Assembly (NCBI GenBank): GCA_021292165.1 | Contig: CM037880.1 | Span: forward strand, 226,888,467 to 226,952,466 | From: Shinisaurus crocodilurus | Taxonomy: Eukaryota; Chordata; Lepidosauria; Squamata; Shinisauridae | Direction: 5' to 3' | Length of the DNA: 64,000 bases | The notes under the pieces: generated by a model | The model's database searches: none | What the model was told of the DNA's origin: nothing | Seen by the model: only the letters and a program-made list of their open reading frames with translations | Shown: one piece after another, positions 10,478 to 21,965 of the stretch | Layout of the letters: every line of letters begins with the position of its first letter | Numbering within the stretch: position 1 is the first letter of the stretch | Position numbers and translations under genes: made by a program

Positions 10478-13400
10478 CATCATCATCATCAGGCGATCAC
10501 TCGTGACCGAGTAAGATTGTCTTCCGGGATAAAAGGAGGAAATTCTAAAGAAGATTGTGTAGACTCTAGCGATGGGTCCGTAAGTGACTGTGGAGGCCAA
10601 TTCTAGATCCACACAGCTTCCCACAGTGAGGACACAGGTTACCAGATAGAAGATGGTCCTGTAAAGGATTCATTTGACGTGCTTTTCGCTTAGCACGTTT
10701 CTCCCTTTCACCTTGCACTCGGGCTTCTTCAAAGTCCATGGAACCTTTGTGAAAGGCCAACCTCCATTTAGATCGTTCATGGGCCAGAGCTTCCCAGTTT
10801 TCGATGTTTATATTGCATTTTTTTAGATTAGCCTTATGAACATCTTTAAACCTCTTATATTGACCACCGATATTCCGCTTTCCATCCTTGAGTTGGGAGT
10901 AAAGTAACTGCTTTGGGAGACGGCAGTCAGGCATTCGAACAACATGACCGGTCCACTGAAGTTGGCGTTGAAGGATCATTTTTTCAATGCTAGTAGTCTT
11001 TGCTTCTTCCAGTACACTGACATTTGTTCGCCTATCTTCCCAAGTAATTTGCAGGATTTTCCGGAGGCATCGTTGATGAAACCTTTCAAGGAGGTGGAAG
11101 TGACGTTTATAGATAGTCCATGTTTCGCAGGCATACAATAAAGTTGGTAATACAATGGCTTCATAAACCAGTGTTTTGGTCTTCTTACAAATATCCCGAT
11201 CCTCGAACACTCTATGTTTCATTCGAGAAAATGCGGCACTTGCGGAGCTCAGACGATGCTGGATTTCACTGTCGATGTTAGCTGTAACAGAAAGATAGCT
11301 GCCAAGATAGAGAAAATGATCGACATTTTCCAGTATTGTCCCGCCAAGCTGGAGAGATGGCATCACCAAAGGATTGGCTTGCACTTGCTGATGAAGCACT
11401 TTGGTTTTTTTGATGTTAAGTGAGAGACCAAGTTTTTCGTATGCTTCTGCAAAAGCATTTAGGATAGTTTGGAGATCATCCTCTGAATGTGCAGAGACCA
11501 CATTATCATCAGCATACTGAAGTTCCACAACGGAGGTTGTAATTACCTTACTTTTTGCTTTCAGCCTGCTGAGATTAAAAGCTTTCCATCTGTTCGATAT
11601 ATAATTCCCACACCGGTGGGAAGTTTCCCCTTGACAAGATGTAAAACCATGGCGATGAAAATGGCAAATAATGTTGGGGCGATAACACATCCCTGTTTAA
11701 CACCTGATCCCACTTTAAATGGAGCACCATGAGAGCCGTTGTTGTCCAAAACTGTTGCCGTCATGTTGTCATGGAGAAGTCGCAAGATATTCACAAATTT
11801 ATTGGGGCATCCAATTTTCATAAGGATAGTCCAGAGAGCTGTACGATCTACAGTATCATAGGCCTTAGCCAAATCAATAAATGCCATATAAAGGGGTTGA
11901 TTTTGCTCCCGGCATTTTTCTTGGAGCTGACGTGCAGTAAAAATCATGTCTACTGTCCCTCTAGAGGGGCGGAAACCATATTGAGTTTCAGGGAGGATCT
12001 CTTCTGAAATAGATAGAAGACGGTTTGCGAGAATCCTAGCAAATATTTTACCTGCGGTTGCTAAGAGAGAAATGCCCCGATAGTTTCCACAGTCTGTTCT
12101 ATCACCCTTCTTAAAGAGGGTGATAATTATGGCATCCCTGAAGTCTTCTGGGATCTCTTCTCTTATCCAGATTTTTTCGATGAGTTTATGAAGATGTTGT
12201 ACAAGTTCGGGCCCCCCTTCTTTAAAGATTTCAGCAGGAATCCCATCTGGTCCACTAGCTTTGTTGTTCTTCATTTGATTAATGGCTTTTTTTACTTCAT
12301 CCAAAGTGGGGAGTATTGCAAGTTCCTCTTTAATTTGTTTTTGCGGGATTTGCGAAAAAATCTCATTATCCACCTTAGATTTACGATTTAAAAGGTCATA
12401 ATAATGCTCTTTCCAACGCAGTGCAATAGACTCTTTGTCTTTTAAGAGTTTGGTGCCATCTTTTGATTGTAAAGGGTTTGTACCATAGGTTTTTGGTCCA
12501 TAAATGGCCCTTGTGGCCTTAAAAAAGCCCCGTGCATCATGAGATTCTGCAAGTTGTTGAATTTCTTCAGCTTTCTTTTCCACCAAGCGTTCTTAAGTTC
12601 TCTTGTTCTTCTTTGGACCTCAGCCTTTGCGCTAGCGTAGGTTTTTTTCTTGGCAGCGCAGTTAATATCATTTGCCATATTTGGAAGGCTTTCCTTTTTT
12701 GGTCAATTATATATTTAATCTCATTGTCATTTTCATCAAACCAATCCTGATGTTTCTTAGTTTCATATCCAATAGTTTGTTCACAAGCTGCAGTAATGGA
12801 GGTTTTCAGCTTAGACCAATGGTCCTCAATGTTGTCAGGAGGTTCCGTAGGTAGATGTTCCTTAAGAAGTGATTGAAGACGAGTTTGCTTAATAGGATCT
12901 TGAAGGACTTGGATGTTCATTTTACGCCTTGGTTTCCTTCCTTGAAGCCTACGTTGGGGAGCAATGTTGATAACCATTGTGGAACGGATTAGTCGGTGGT
13001 CTGTCCAGCAGTCGTCGGCACTCACCATGGCCCTAGTAAGAAGTACATCGCGGCGATCTCTAACACGGACAATTACATAATCCAGAAGATGCCAGTGCTT
13101 TGACCGTGGGTGCTGCCATGATGTTTTAAACTTATTCTTTTGTCGAAAGAGCGTGTTTGTGATAGTGAGATTATGCTCTGCACATATAGACAAAAGTAAG
13201 AGTCCGTTCGGGTTGCTATTACCAACTCCGTCTTTTCCAATAGTTTCTGGCCATAAATCAAAGTCACGCCCGACTCTTGCGTTAAAATCGCCCAGGAGGG
13301 TAATTTTATCCTCCTTAGGTATCTCTGACAGGAGAGTGTCCAACTGGCTATAAAAACTTTCCTTGATGTCATCATCAGCATCTAATGTTGGTGCATAAGC

Positions 13401-13877
13401 GCTCAAAATAGTTACCTGTTGGTTATTGGCGAGCTTTAATCGAAGAGTTATCAGGCGTTCGTTAATGCCAGTAGGAACTTCTGACAAAGAGTTCACTAGT
13501 TCATTTTTGATGGCAAAGCCTACACCATGTATTCGTCGGTCCTGCTCAGGTAGTCCTTTCCAGAAGAAGGTATAACCTCCTTTTTCTTCTTTCAGCTGTC
13601 CCTCTCCTGCCCTTCGAGTTTCTTGAAGTGCTGCTATGTCAATCTTAAACCGTCTCAGCTCCCTTGCAATAATAGCAGTCCTACGCTCAGGGCGTTCACT
13701 ATCTATGTTATCCAGCAATGTCCGTATATTCCATGTTCCAAAATTCAAATGTCTTTTTCGACCGCTAAAATGGTGACCCCACTGGACGCGGTAATCCAGT
13801 CAGGGGAGAAAGAGGTAGACTATGTTTAGGGCACCTTTTCTAGCCCCCTCCCCATACGGGGTGAGCAGAGTGGATCC
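10478..13877 (-). mobile_element. Near-full-length Vingi/RTE-like LINE (3.4 kb)
   Basis: The only almost complete copy of the family in the window. It runs from a short 5' UTR (right end, 'ggatccactctgctcacccc' on the minus strand) through an endonuclease plus reverse transcriptase frame to a short 3' UTR and an ATG-repeat tail (CATCATCATCATC at 10,478). It is inserted in the AT-rich tail of a SINE, so the target duplication cannot be read securely. The compact single-frame layout and lack of RNase H fit Vingi or an RTE relative; I cannot decide the clade by eye. Confidence 0.9.
10566..13748 (-). pseudogene. LINE endonuclease-reverse transcriptase, three frameshifts
   Basis: The protein would nick target DNA and copy its own RNA there (target-primed reverse transcription). 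The N-terminal part (13,748-12,567) is an APE-type endonuclease with LLGDFNARVGRD (about 13,266-13,302), SKHWHLLDYVIV and TDHRLI. The middle part (12,586-11,561) holds RT motifs NYRGISLLATAGKIF, YGFRPSRGTVD, FIDLAKAYDTVDR and GVKQGCVIAPTLFAIF. The last part (11,690-10,566) has the catalytic YADD (11,507-11,518) and ends in a C2H2-like finger CPHC...HSHLRTH. The frame changes near 12,680, 12,590 and 11,580; the last is a one-T loss compared with the copy at 24,090. No in-frame ATG is seen before the endonuclease: the frame opens just after a stop and the first codon counted here is TTG, so the true start is unclear. Confidence 0.88.
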
Positions 13878-13995
13878 TAAATATATATATAAATAAATAA
13901 ATAAACAAACAAACAAATAAATACGCCTGCCTGGAAATCCATGAACCTGGGAATGGAAGCATCTGGGTAAGGAGAGAAAGAGTGAAGAACAAGAG
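13878..13995. repeat. AT/TAAA simple repeat, SINE tail or LINE flank
   Basis: Tandem TATA, AAATA and AACAA units directly follow the LINE 5' end. They probably continue the AT tail of the SINE at 10,247 that the LINE split. Confidence 0.5.
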
Positions 13996-14152
13996 TGGAA
14001 TCATAGAATCATAGAAAAGTAGCGTTGGAAGGGGCCTATAAGGCCATCGAGTCCAACCCCCTGCTCAACGCAGGAATCCAAGTCAAAGCATCCCTGACAG
14101 ACCATTCAAGGTCCAGCTGTACCTTGAATGTGTGGGAGAGCCCCACTACATG
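13996..14152 (-). mobile_element. CR1 LINE (subfamily a) 3' end
   Basis: The start 'aatcatagaatcatagaaaa' and 'gttggaaggggcc' are the reverse complement of the CR1 3' terminus with its ATTCTATG repeats. The copy breaks off after about 155 bp. Confidence 0.85.
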
Positions 14153-14270
14153 ATATGGTTGTGTTAGGACACCACAGACTGCACAGCCAGCCAGGAGACA
14201 GAGATGATACTTTCCTGGAATAGACGACAAAACATTCACCGAGGCAACCCATAGAAGTGGCTTCTATGGG

Positions 14271-15490
14271 GGGGGGGGGATTTCAACTATTCAGACATCT
14301 ACTGGAAGTCTAATACTGCTAAGATGGCAACATCCAAGAATTTTTTGCCTTGTCCTGTGGACAATGTCATGCCTCAGAAGGTAGAGGAGTCTGCTGTCCT
14401 GGACTTAATCCTGGCCAACCATGAAGAACTGGTGGATGAAGTGAATTGGGGGAAATGACCGTGTCATCTTGAAATTTTTGACAGTGTGGGATGTAAAATG
14501 CAAGCTTAGTTGAACATACACCTTGGCCTTTAGGAAAGCAGATTTCAAAAAGTTCAGAGATACCGTAAGTTGGGTAGGATCCCACGGCTAGAAATTCTGA
14601 AGGGAAAAAAAGAGTTCAAGAGGAATGGGAGATCCTGAAAACTGGAATTCTGAAGGCACAATCACAAACTATTCCCATGAGAAGGAAAAATGGGGGGCAT
14701 TTAAAGAAGCCAGTGTAGCCGCACGCACAGGGAGCTCTCTGATGAGCTGAGACTCAAGAAGAACCCATACAGGAGATGGAAGGAGGGACATCCTACCAAG
14801 GAGAAGTGCAATAGGGTTGCCCGAAGCTGCAAGGATGGTGTCAGGAAGGTGAAGGAGCTGAGGCCAGCGAGGGATGCTAAAAACAACAGCAAGGGCTTCT
14901 TTGACTTCGTTTAGAGCAGGGGTTCTTAACCTGTGGGGTACGCCTCCCCAGGGGAGGTTTGGACTGACTCCAGGGGAGGCGTGAGTAGCCCCTGCCTCAA
15001 CTATAAATTGTTTATTTTACAAGTACATAGCAGCGCAGCTTGGCGGTTGGCGCCCAACCTTATTTCTTTCTACTAATCTTGGGAGCTACGCCGTTCATTT
15101 AATTGAATATGCTTTTTTTTTTTTTTAGTCCAGAGACAGAGCATAAACCAAAAAAAAAAAGCAAACTCGTCCTGCCTAAGCCTAAATTTGGGGCCGTTAA
15201 CACATGGGAGGCATGGATCATAAGATTTTTCACAAGGCAGGTGTGACACCAAAAACAAAGGTTAAGAACCACTGGTTTAGAGCAAGAAGAAGATGAAGGA
15301 AGTGGTCGGTCCACTGCTTAGCGAAGATGGTGAATTGTTAAAAAGTGACGGAGAGAAGCAAGATCCGAACCAAATCTGGGTTTTGGTGCAAATCCCCTAA
15401 TAATGCTGTGCATTCGATGAGATATGGATTTTCCTTTCAAGGGAATTCAGTTTTGTAGCCATTTTAACAATGCATGGAGATAATCAGAAT
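14271..15490 (+). pseudogene. Degenerate CR1 LINE ORF2, endonuclease and connector
   Basis: Translation with many stops still shows the end of a CR1 endonuclease: DFNYSDIYWKS near 14,280, LDLILANHEELVDEVNWG near 14,400-14,455, then connector-type sequence such as KKNPYRRWKEGH and RVARSCKDGVRKVKELR (14,755-14,870) and KNNSKGFFDFV. It is split by a hAT element at 14,917-15,274 and fades out after about 15,400. It represents the 5' half of CR1, which is rarely kept because most copies are 5'-truncated. Confidence 0.75.
14909..15282. mobile_element. 358-bp hAT MITE nested in CR1
   Basis: The element spans 14,917-15,274. Ends: CAGGGGTTCTTAACC at the left and GGTTAAGAACCACTG at the right. TSD GTTTAGAG at 14,909-14,916 and 15,275-15,282. 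The terminal sequence is of the Charlie/MER5 kind common in vertebrates. No coding capacity. Confidence 0.93.
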
Positions 15491-16384
15491 TGACTGCAGC
15501 TCCACACCGGATATTGTTTTGAAATGTCTTTAGGAAAACATCTCTGCTGATGGCTGGGAGTGAGGGAGTTGCGGTCCAGCACAACTGGAAGGCACTAGGT
15601 TGGGGAAGGCTGCATGAGAGGGACGGCCGGGTCTGACCCATGTCCTGTGCACTGCCAGTGGCTTTGAGTCCTGGAACACGGAACGCCTCCTTCTCACAAC
15701 TCAGCAAGAGGGCTGGCTCGCTGGCTCTGCCTCGACAGACTTGGGGCATGGACAGAGTGCCGTGCGGAACCAAGCCCAGAATCCAGGTGGGGGGGGGGGA
15801 TGTCTCGGCCTTTCCCTCTGCTCTTCAAACTCCCCTTTCCTTCCCGAGTTCCTTGTTCAGGGCCCACCTGGATGCTGTTTGGGGGTTGTGGGATGATGTT
15901 AGAAGTGGGGGGGGGGGAGGAAAGCCACGCCTGGCAGGATGAGGCTGGCACCTTTAGGGCACACGAGGCGCACACCGGCAGGGGCGGGGGTGGGAGCAAC
16001 AAAGAGGCCGGTGCGGGGTGACGAAGATGGGAGCTGGCAGCCGTGCTCTCGTGGAGGAAGCTAATGAGGAGCTGAAACATCTGTTGGCCCTGCCAGGCAC
16101 CTGCCGGAGATTCCTGCGCAACGCGCACCGTCCGCCACCTGCCCCCAGCTCCCTGGCCCACTGGGCAGCTGCCTCCGTGTCCGTGGCCCCCGTGAGATCA
16201 TCAGGCGCTCTGCTTGCAGACCGGGTGCAGGGCAGCCGGCCAGAGGCACAGGGTTCCTGGGCTGCGAAGGGGTGTGTGTCAGCCAGGCCTGTTGGCGAAG
16301 GGCATGGTTCTTGCTCCGGATGCAGGATGACTTGGCCTCAAATCCCAGACAAGCTTATGGTCTGGGGGAAATTGAGGCCATCCT
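15491..16384. other. Unclassified GC-rich stretch with MITE fragment
   Basis: At about 15,545-15,615 a reversed fragment of a small DNA transposon is seen ('gttggggaaggctg' end). From 15,620 to 16,380 no repeat is recognised; the part around 16,020-16,250 is GC-rich and could be host regulatory or exon-like DNA, but I see no supported reading frame. Confidence 0.35.
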
Positions 16385-16552
16385 GTCATGGAGGGAGAGC
16401 GTTCCTGCTTTGCATGCTAACCTACCTAGGATCAATCCCGGGTAACCTGCAGTTAAAGGATCCGGGAACACACACTCTCTCTCTGGAGTCAGGGAAGGAA
16501 GCGAGTTGGGCCAGTACCCTGACTCAGGGCAAGGCAGCTTCACGTGCTCCAT
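16385..16552 (+). repeat. Old tRNA-derived SINE copy
   Basis: The plus strand carries 'ttcctgctttgcatgctaac' and 'ggatcaatcccgggtaacc' (B-box-like), followed by 'accctgactcagggcaaggc'. This is the reverse orientation of the copies at 19 and 9,857. Confidence 0.5.
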
Positions 16553-17330
16553 TGTGACAGACAGACTCTCCCCTTCACAGTACTGCACTGATGGAAGAAG
16601 CTGCATATCCAAAAATTCTCCTTTCTGCTGCAACTATTAAAGGCACAGGAGGAGTCCTGTACTATGCTGGTTGAGGTAAGCAATGTGAGAATGCCCCTCT
16701 CAGCAGGCAAACTCTTATCCTGAAGGCATGCCACTTATTATCAATATTTATACATACTCTGGTAAAAAAAAAAGAAAGAAAAATAAAATAAAATATAATA
16801 TAATAAAGCAAAGTTAAGATGTAAATCCTGCAAGATAATTGCCTTTGCATGCATTTAATTTGCATGATTTATTTTTAAACATACCGTAAATTCCAGTTAT
16901 CAGAGAACGTTAACCACGGCGCAAGAACTGGGGGGGGGCAGAGATCAAAGGACGAGGCAGGCGCCAGCCATTAAAGGGTGGAAAGCACTTTGGCGTGATG
17001 TGTACATGGAACAGGCCTTGTTGGGTAGACTCTCCCTGGCCCCTAGGAGCTCCGTCCTCAGTCAGGCTGGCCCAACCATGCAAGAAAAAACAAAGAAACC
17101 CAGGCCATTTCCTGGGGCAGCCATATTTTTAGAGGTGTGAATGAAAATGCCATGCTAGATCCAACAGGTGTGCTGCAGGATCCTTTCTTTGCAATGCCCC
17201 AGATGGTGCTGAGGATGCGACTCTTGGGTGCTGCGCTGGTGGCGGCGGGCTCTATTTCCCCTTCCCCCCTCATCCTGGTGGCCAGATGTGCGTGCCAGTG
17301 GATTCCACAGTGCTTGAAGGCACTTGTGAC
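16553..17330. other. Unclassified stretch
   Basis: AT-rich A/T runs occupy 16,760-16,810. I recognise no gene or repeat otherwise. Confidence 0.4.
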
Positions 17331-18374
17331 CAGTATGCTGATGATAATGTGGTCTCCGCACATTCAGAGGATGATCTCCAAACTATCCTAAATGGTTTTG
17401 CAGAAGCATACGGAAAACTTGGTCTCTCACTTAACATCAAAAAAACCAAAGTGCTTCATCAGCAAGTGCAAGCCAATCCTTTGGTGATGCCATCTATCCA
17501 GCTTGGCGGGACAATACTGGAAAATGTCGATCATTTTCTCTATCTTGGCAGCTATCTTTCTGTTACAGCTAACATCGACAATGAAATCCAGCATCATCTG
17601 AGCTCCGCAAGTGCCGCATTTTCTCGAATGAAACATAGAGTGTTCGAGGATCGGGATATTTGTAAGAAGACCAAAACACTGGTTTATGAAGCCATTGTAT
17701 TACCAACTTTATTGTATGCCTGCGAAACATGCACTATCTATAAACGTCACTTCCACCTCCTTGAAAGGTTTCATCAACGTTGCCTCCGGAAAATCCTGCG
17801 AATTACTTGGGAAGATGGCGAACAAATGTCAGTGTACTGGAAGAAGCAAAGACTACTAGCATTGAAAAAATGATCCTTCAACGCCAACTTCAGTGGACCG
17901 GTCATGTTGTTCGAATGCCTGACTGCTGTCTCCCAAAGCAGTTACTTTACTCCCAACTCAAGGATGGAAAGCGGAATATCGGTGGTCAATATAAGAGGTT
18001 TAAAGATGTTCATAAGGCTAATCTAAAAAAATGCAATATAAACATCGAAAACTGGGAAGCTCTGGCCCATGAACGATCTAACTGGAGGTTGGCCTTTCAC
18101 AAAGGTTCCATGGACTTTGAAGAAGCCCGAGTGCAAGGTGAAAGGGAGAAACGTGCTAAGCGAAAAGCACGTCAAATGAATCCTTTACAGGACCATCTTC
18201 TATCTGGTAACCTGTGTCCTCACTGTGGGAAGCTGTGTGGATCTAGAATTGGCCTCCACAGTCACTTACGGACCCATCGCTAGAGTCTACACAATCTTCT
18301 TTAGAATTTCCTCCTTTTATCCCGGAAGACAATCTTACTCAGTCACGAGTGATCGCCTGATGATGATGATGTAT
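17331..18374 (+). mobile_element. Vingi/RTE-like LINE, 5'-truncated just upstream of YADD
   Basis: It begins at QYADDNVVSAHSEDDLQTIL (17,331), so the catalytic box is kept, then runs in frame to about 17,815. A one-base loss in 'gaagatggcgaac' (17,811-17,822; other copies 'gaagataggcgaac') shifts the frame; the second part (17,820-18,283) continues to the CPHC...HSHLRTH finger. The tail is (GAT)n at 18,357-18,371. No target duplication was identified. Confidence 0.88.
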
Positions 18375-18571
18375 AACTGTCAGGTCCATTCAGAATACGC
18401 TGAGTCGCTGATGACGGACGGTCTCGCTCGTTAGCCTAAGGAGGAAGTCTGTCCTGGTCTGGCACGGGCATCGTGGGAGGTGGGAGGAGAGCTCAGCACC
18501 CACCATCGCATGGACCGCTGTGGCCAGACAATGCAGGCATGTTCCTGTTAGTCTGTTCCTGTTAGCCCTAC
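18375..18571. repeat. Unclassified repeat, copy 1 (inverted partner at 20,283)
   Basis: About 18,440-18,535 reads 'ctggtctggcacgggcatcg' ... 'ccgctgtggccagacaatgc'. The reverse complement of 20,283-20,400 has the same phrases in the same order ('tggcctggtcttgcatgggt' ... 'actgtggccagacaatgc'). It is an interspersed repeat I cannot name. Confidence 0.45.
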
Positions 18572-19323
18572 CCTGGGCTCTCCAGCCTTGGGTCCCCAGA
18601 TGTTGCTGGCCTACAGCTCCCAGCATACCCAGCCAGCATGGCTAATGGCAAGGGATTCTGGGAGCTGTAGTCCAGCAACATCTGGGGACCCAAGGTTGTG
18701 TGGTAAGGAAGTTAAGCCACTTTTTTGGTTCGTTTTCTAGCTGACTTATGGCTCAATAAATCAACCAGAGCAGGTAAAAAGAATTTCTTTATTTAAATAC
18801 AGCGCTGTATGGTTTCACTCCAAAACAGAGTGAGACCTTCACTATTAGAAATACAAGCATTTTTATATTTTTTTTTTACAAGCGTCTTACTTTCGCGCAT
18901 GCGTGTTAACAAATTCTATAAGGTGAGCTCATTCTTTCTTTCTATTGTGACATAATTATGTTCTTACAATATCTGGTTTCTCTTTCAAGCAGTAAATAAC
19001 AATTAATTGACATGTGTGTACTGAGGAGTTTTTAGGGAGTGAAAGGCATCTTTGAAGTAACTTCTTTTTATCTCAATATTAATTAACTGTTAGACACAGG
19101 TTTACTTCAACAGGTCACAAGAAATCAAGAGGCCCCTTAGGGGCCTTTTGTATTAGCATCATAGTGCTACATTGTGTTACATTTCATTATGTGAGATAGA
19201 ACTTTCTACATACAGAGTAGCATAGGATTACTTACAAGTAAAAGCATAGGAAATATTTGTTGCAAGTTATGTGATCATATACTGAATTATATTTTACCAC
19301 AGTTGGAGGGCCCTGTGTTAACC
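18572..19323. mobile_element. Palindromic hAT MITE split by a solo LTR
   Basis: The left arm and most of the right arm lie at about 18,572-18,698; the last bases of the element (GAGGGCCCTG, 19,306-19,315) reappear after the LTR. It is the variant with 'agcatacccagccagcatgg' in the centre, as at 32,148. Flanks TGTTAGCC (about 18,559-18,566) and TGTTAACC (19,316-19,323) match 7 of 8, a likely worn target duplication, although the left terminus is rearranged. Confidence 0.7.
18699..19301 (-). mobile_element. Solo LTR (603 bp) inside a hAT MITE
   Basis: The insert starts TGTGGTAA and ends TTACCACA, a perfect 8-bp inverted repeat with TG...CA ends, and is flanked by GTTG (18,695-18,698 and 19,302-19,305). 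It separates two halves of a hAT MITE whose sequence is otherwise continuous, so the borders are certain. 'tctttatttaaat' near 18,787 gives a polyadenylation signal on the minus strand, suggesting minus orientation. No internal coding part remains: this is what recombination between two LTRs leaves. Retroviral or gypsy origin cannot be told from the LTR alone. Confidence 0.85.
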
Positions 19324-20282
19324 TGTTCCGAATGTAACCACACACCCTTAGGCGGAGGAAGAGGCGCACACGCTGGGCCATCCTCGGATCCAGCCCTTCT
19401 CCTGGGAGCTCCAGCTGCACCCATCGCCAGGGCTGTACAATGATGCGCGCCGCTCTCGTTCACTCCGGTGGAGCTTGCGTAGCAGCACTTTCTGGTGGAG
19501 TGTGCCCCATTTTATTTAGCCAGAGAGGTGGGGCGGTTTGGATTTTCCACTTCGGGCACCGGAATGCCTTTGGCCTGGCCTGATGTGAATTGATTCCGGG
19601 TAGAGCGGCTGCAAGGCAGGGGTCACCTCGAAGTGATTTGCCTTCGATGGCCCAGCCGTGGCTTCCAAGGGAGTGTTCCCAAGTCTCCAGCTTAAGCTAC
19701 CTGGCCTTTGAGGAGGGCAGGATCCCCCCACCCCCACCCCCGGACAGCTCAGGGCCAAAGCAGCCCTCATTAGCGAGGGAGCAGATGTTCTGGTGTCTGA
19801 GCCCCACGGGGGTCAACCTGTAGACTGGGGGACTGCAACTGCACATACACACGCAGGGCCCGTGGCGCCTGAGTCCTGCTTTGCGTGTTTGAAGTCGCTC
19901 ACGTGCCTCGGCCGGCGACTGAGCGAGACAAGCGAGCCCTCCTGCTGCCTCAGCCCGGTGTGACTCTCTGGGCTACTGGAGTTTTGCCTCTCCTTGTGCA
20001 GATGGTGGGGCACGCAGAGGAGGAGCAGCTCCCGCAGACTTCGTTTCCTTTGCAGGGGAAGAGCCGGGGAGCTGAGTGCATTTGTGGGCATGTGCTGTGG
20101 AGGAGCCCAGTGGGGCAGTTCGCAGTTTTTTGCAGATGCTTTCACCTACTGTGTGGGATATATGCCCCCGCCTTCAGGGATTTTTCAGCAGAGCCTCAAA
20201 GTATTTGCCCATTGTGTGGGGCTGGATAGAGATTGCATCAGTTAGACAGAGCAGGGGGGGGGGGCATAGCCAGCAGGGCAGG
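19324..20282. other. Unclassified GC-rich stretch
   Basis: No gene or repeat recognised. Overlapping frames of 60-115 codons on both strands are expected from the base composition. Confidence 0.4.
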
Positions 20283-20525
20283 CAGGGAAGTGCCTGCATT
20301 GTCTGGCCACAGTAGTCCATGCAAGGGTGATGGCTGCGCTGCCCTCCCTCCTCGGATACCCATGCAAGACCAGGCCATACTCCCACCCACCAATTAGGGC
20401 AATGCAACGCAGGAAACTTTGCCCTCACGTTGTGCTTGCCCTCCGTGATTTCATCACCACAGCTGGTTATGTGATCCCTGATTGGCTGGGATCATGCAGT
20501 CAACGAGAAAGAAGCCCTAATACAA
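20283..20525 (-). repeat. Unclassified repeat, copy 2
   Basis: The minus strand of 20,283-20,400 matches 18,440-18,535. The sequence to about 20,525 ('aactttgccctcacgttgtg', 'tgtgatccctgattggctgg') may belong to the same element. Confidence 0.4.
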
Positions 20526-20690
20526 AGGGGGAAATAGTGGTAGAACCCCAGCAGATAAAGGCAAATGCTTGAAGAGGTACGGGAAAAGATGAATGTTTGA
20601 AGCGGTAGGGTTGTTTGCTCCCTCCACTACCCCGGCACTCGTCTCCCCTCTTCAGGGAGTTCAGGGTGGTCCTGCCAAATTCATCCTTAT
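20526..20690. other. Unclassified stretch
   Basis: Nothing recognised. Confidence 0.3.
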
Positions 20691-20830
20691 GGTGGGTCAG
20701 AGCCTTGCTCCATCTAGTCTTGGTCTGTCTATTCTTACTGGCACAGTTCTCCAGGGTCTTTGGGGGCAGAGAGGGGCATTTCTGAGACCCTTTTAACTGG
20801 AGCTGCTGCCAGGGTCTGAACAATGGACTT
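20691..20830 (-). repeat. Old tRNA-derived SINE copy, diverged
   Basis: 'gtgggtcagagccttgctcc', 'atctagtcttggtctgtc' and 'cagttctccagggtc' correspond to the 'gtcagaccactggtccatct' and 'gcagctctccagggt' parts of this SINE family. The tRNA-like head is poorly preserved. Confidence 0.4.
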
Positions 20831-21902
20831 TCCACAGGCAAAGGAGGTATTGTACAAGTGAGCTGCATAACCCCCCTGACAGCAATGGCCTCACGGGCCT
20901 CTCCTTCCCACATTGGCTCCCTGTTCTGCTGTGTGCATCTTTGAGGTCTCCGTCCACCAGGCTCTTCTTTGCACCTCACCATATTGTTGCTGATTTGGGG
21001 AGTCTTAACTTTCGTTAGCCATCTCGGATTCGTACAAAGGCAAAATAAAGGTGTTTTTTTTTTAATGTACAAATGTTTAAAGTATTGCACAACAATAATT
21101 AAAACTATAATTTTAAAAGGGCTTGTTTTTCTAATTAAAATGGTGATTTATAATACAGCTATAATTAAAATGATAATCACTACAAATTTTGAGAATCACT
21201 CAAACAAAATGAATAGAGAGTAAGAGGCCATTGAGCTAGTCACAGATTTAGTAGTTGGGTCATTCCTCCTCTGGGAGGAAAATTTGCACTCCCTGGCTAG
21301 TCTGTCAGAGAAGTGGTGCGTAATTTGAAGTACACACACATACAAAAATCCCTCCCATCCGCAAGGCGTCCTCTGATTGCTGTCCCACCTCAAGCTAGCT
21401 GTGGTTATTCAGTGGTAAATGGGAATGTTCTGCACATGGTCAGAGACACTCTCCTTCTCCCCAGTGAAAGCTGTATTTGGTACAGAGAAATGGAGAATCG
21501 CTTTGTGTAATATGCAGGCCTCGTAGTTCAGGGCCCGAGAGAAGGAACCTCTGCTCAAAACATTCATCAATGATGCCATTTCTTTCTGTTCTGAAGTGAC
21601 CCCCACAAATCTCGCCTGAGGACACGCCACCTCCCTGATACAGGGTGGTCTTTTGTCTGTCCAGAGGGCTGGAGACCAATGAGATAATTTCCAGGAGATT
21701 TTGAAAGAGGAGGTCTCTGCCCCTGGCATTAATACTTATCCAGCTTTCCCCTCGAGCAAACAAATTTGGCAGCATTTTGTATTATTTCCAAACCCTACAA
21801 CACCCGTTTGACCAGTGGTGACAGAAGGGCATGAGATATACACATGCATCCTCCATGGGAAGTGAAACACCTCCTCAACAACTTCCCAAAACTATTGCCC
21901 AT
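20831..21902. other. Unclassified stretch, AT-rich core
   Basis: 21,040-21,210 is AT-rich with repeated AATTAAAA-like words. No gene, splice context or named repeat recognised. Confidence 0.35.
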
Positions 21903-21965
21903 AGGGTGGCCGGTTGCCGGCCAGATGGGCGATAAATAAATATTAATAATAATAAATAATAAAGA
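21903..21965 (+). mobile_element. L2 LINE 3'-terminal stub
   Basis: 'agggtggccggttgccggcc' and 'agatgggcgataaataaata' plus AATAAT repeats are the last 60 bp of the L2 family seen at 3,143 and 38,545. Severe 5' truncation. Confidence 0.85.
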
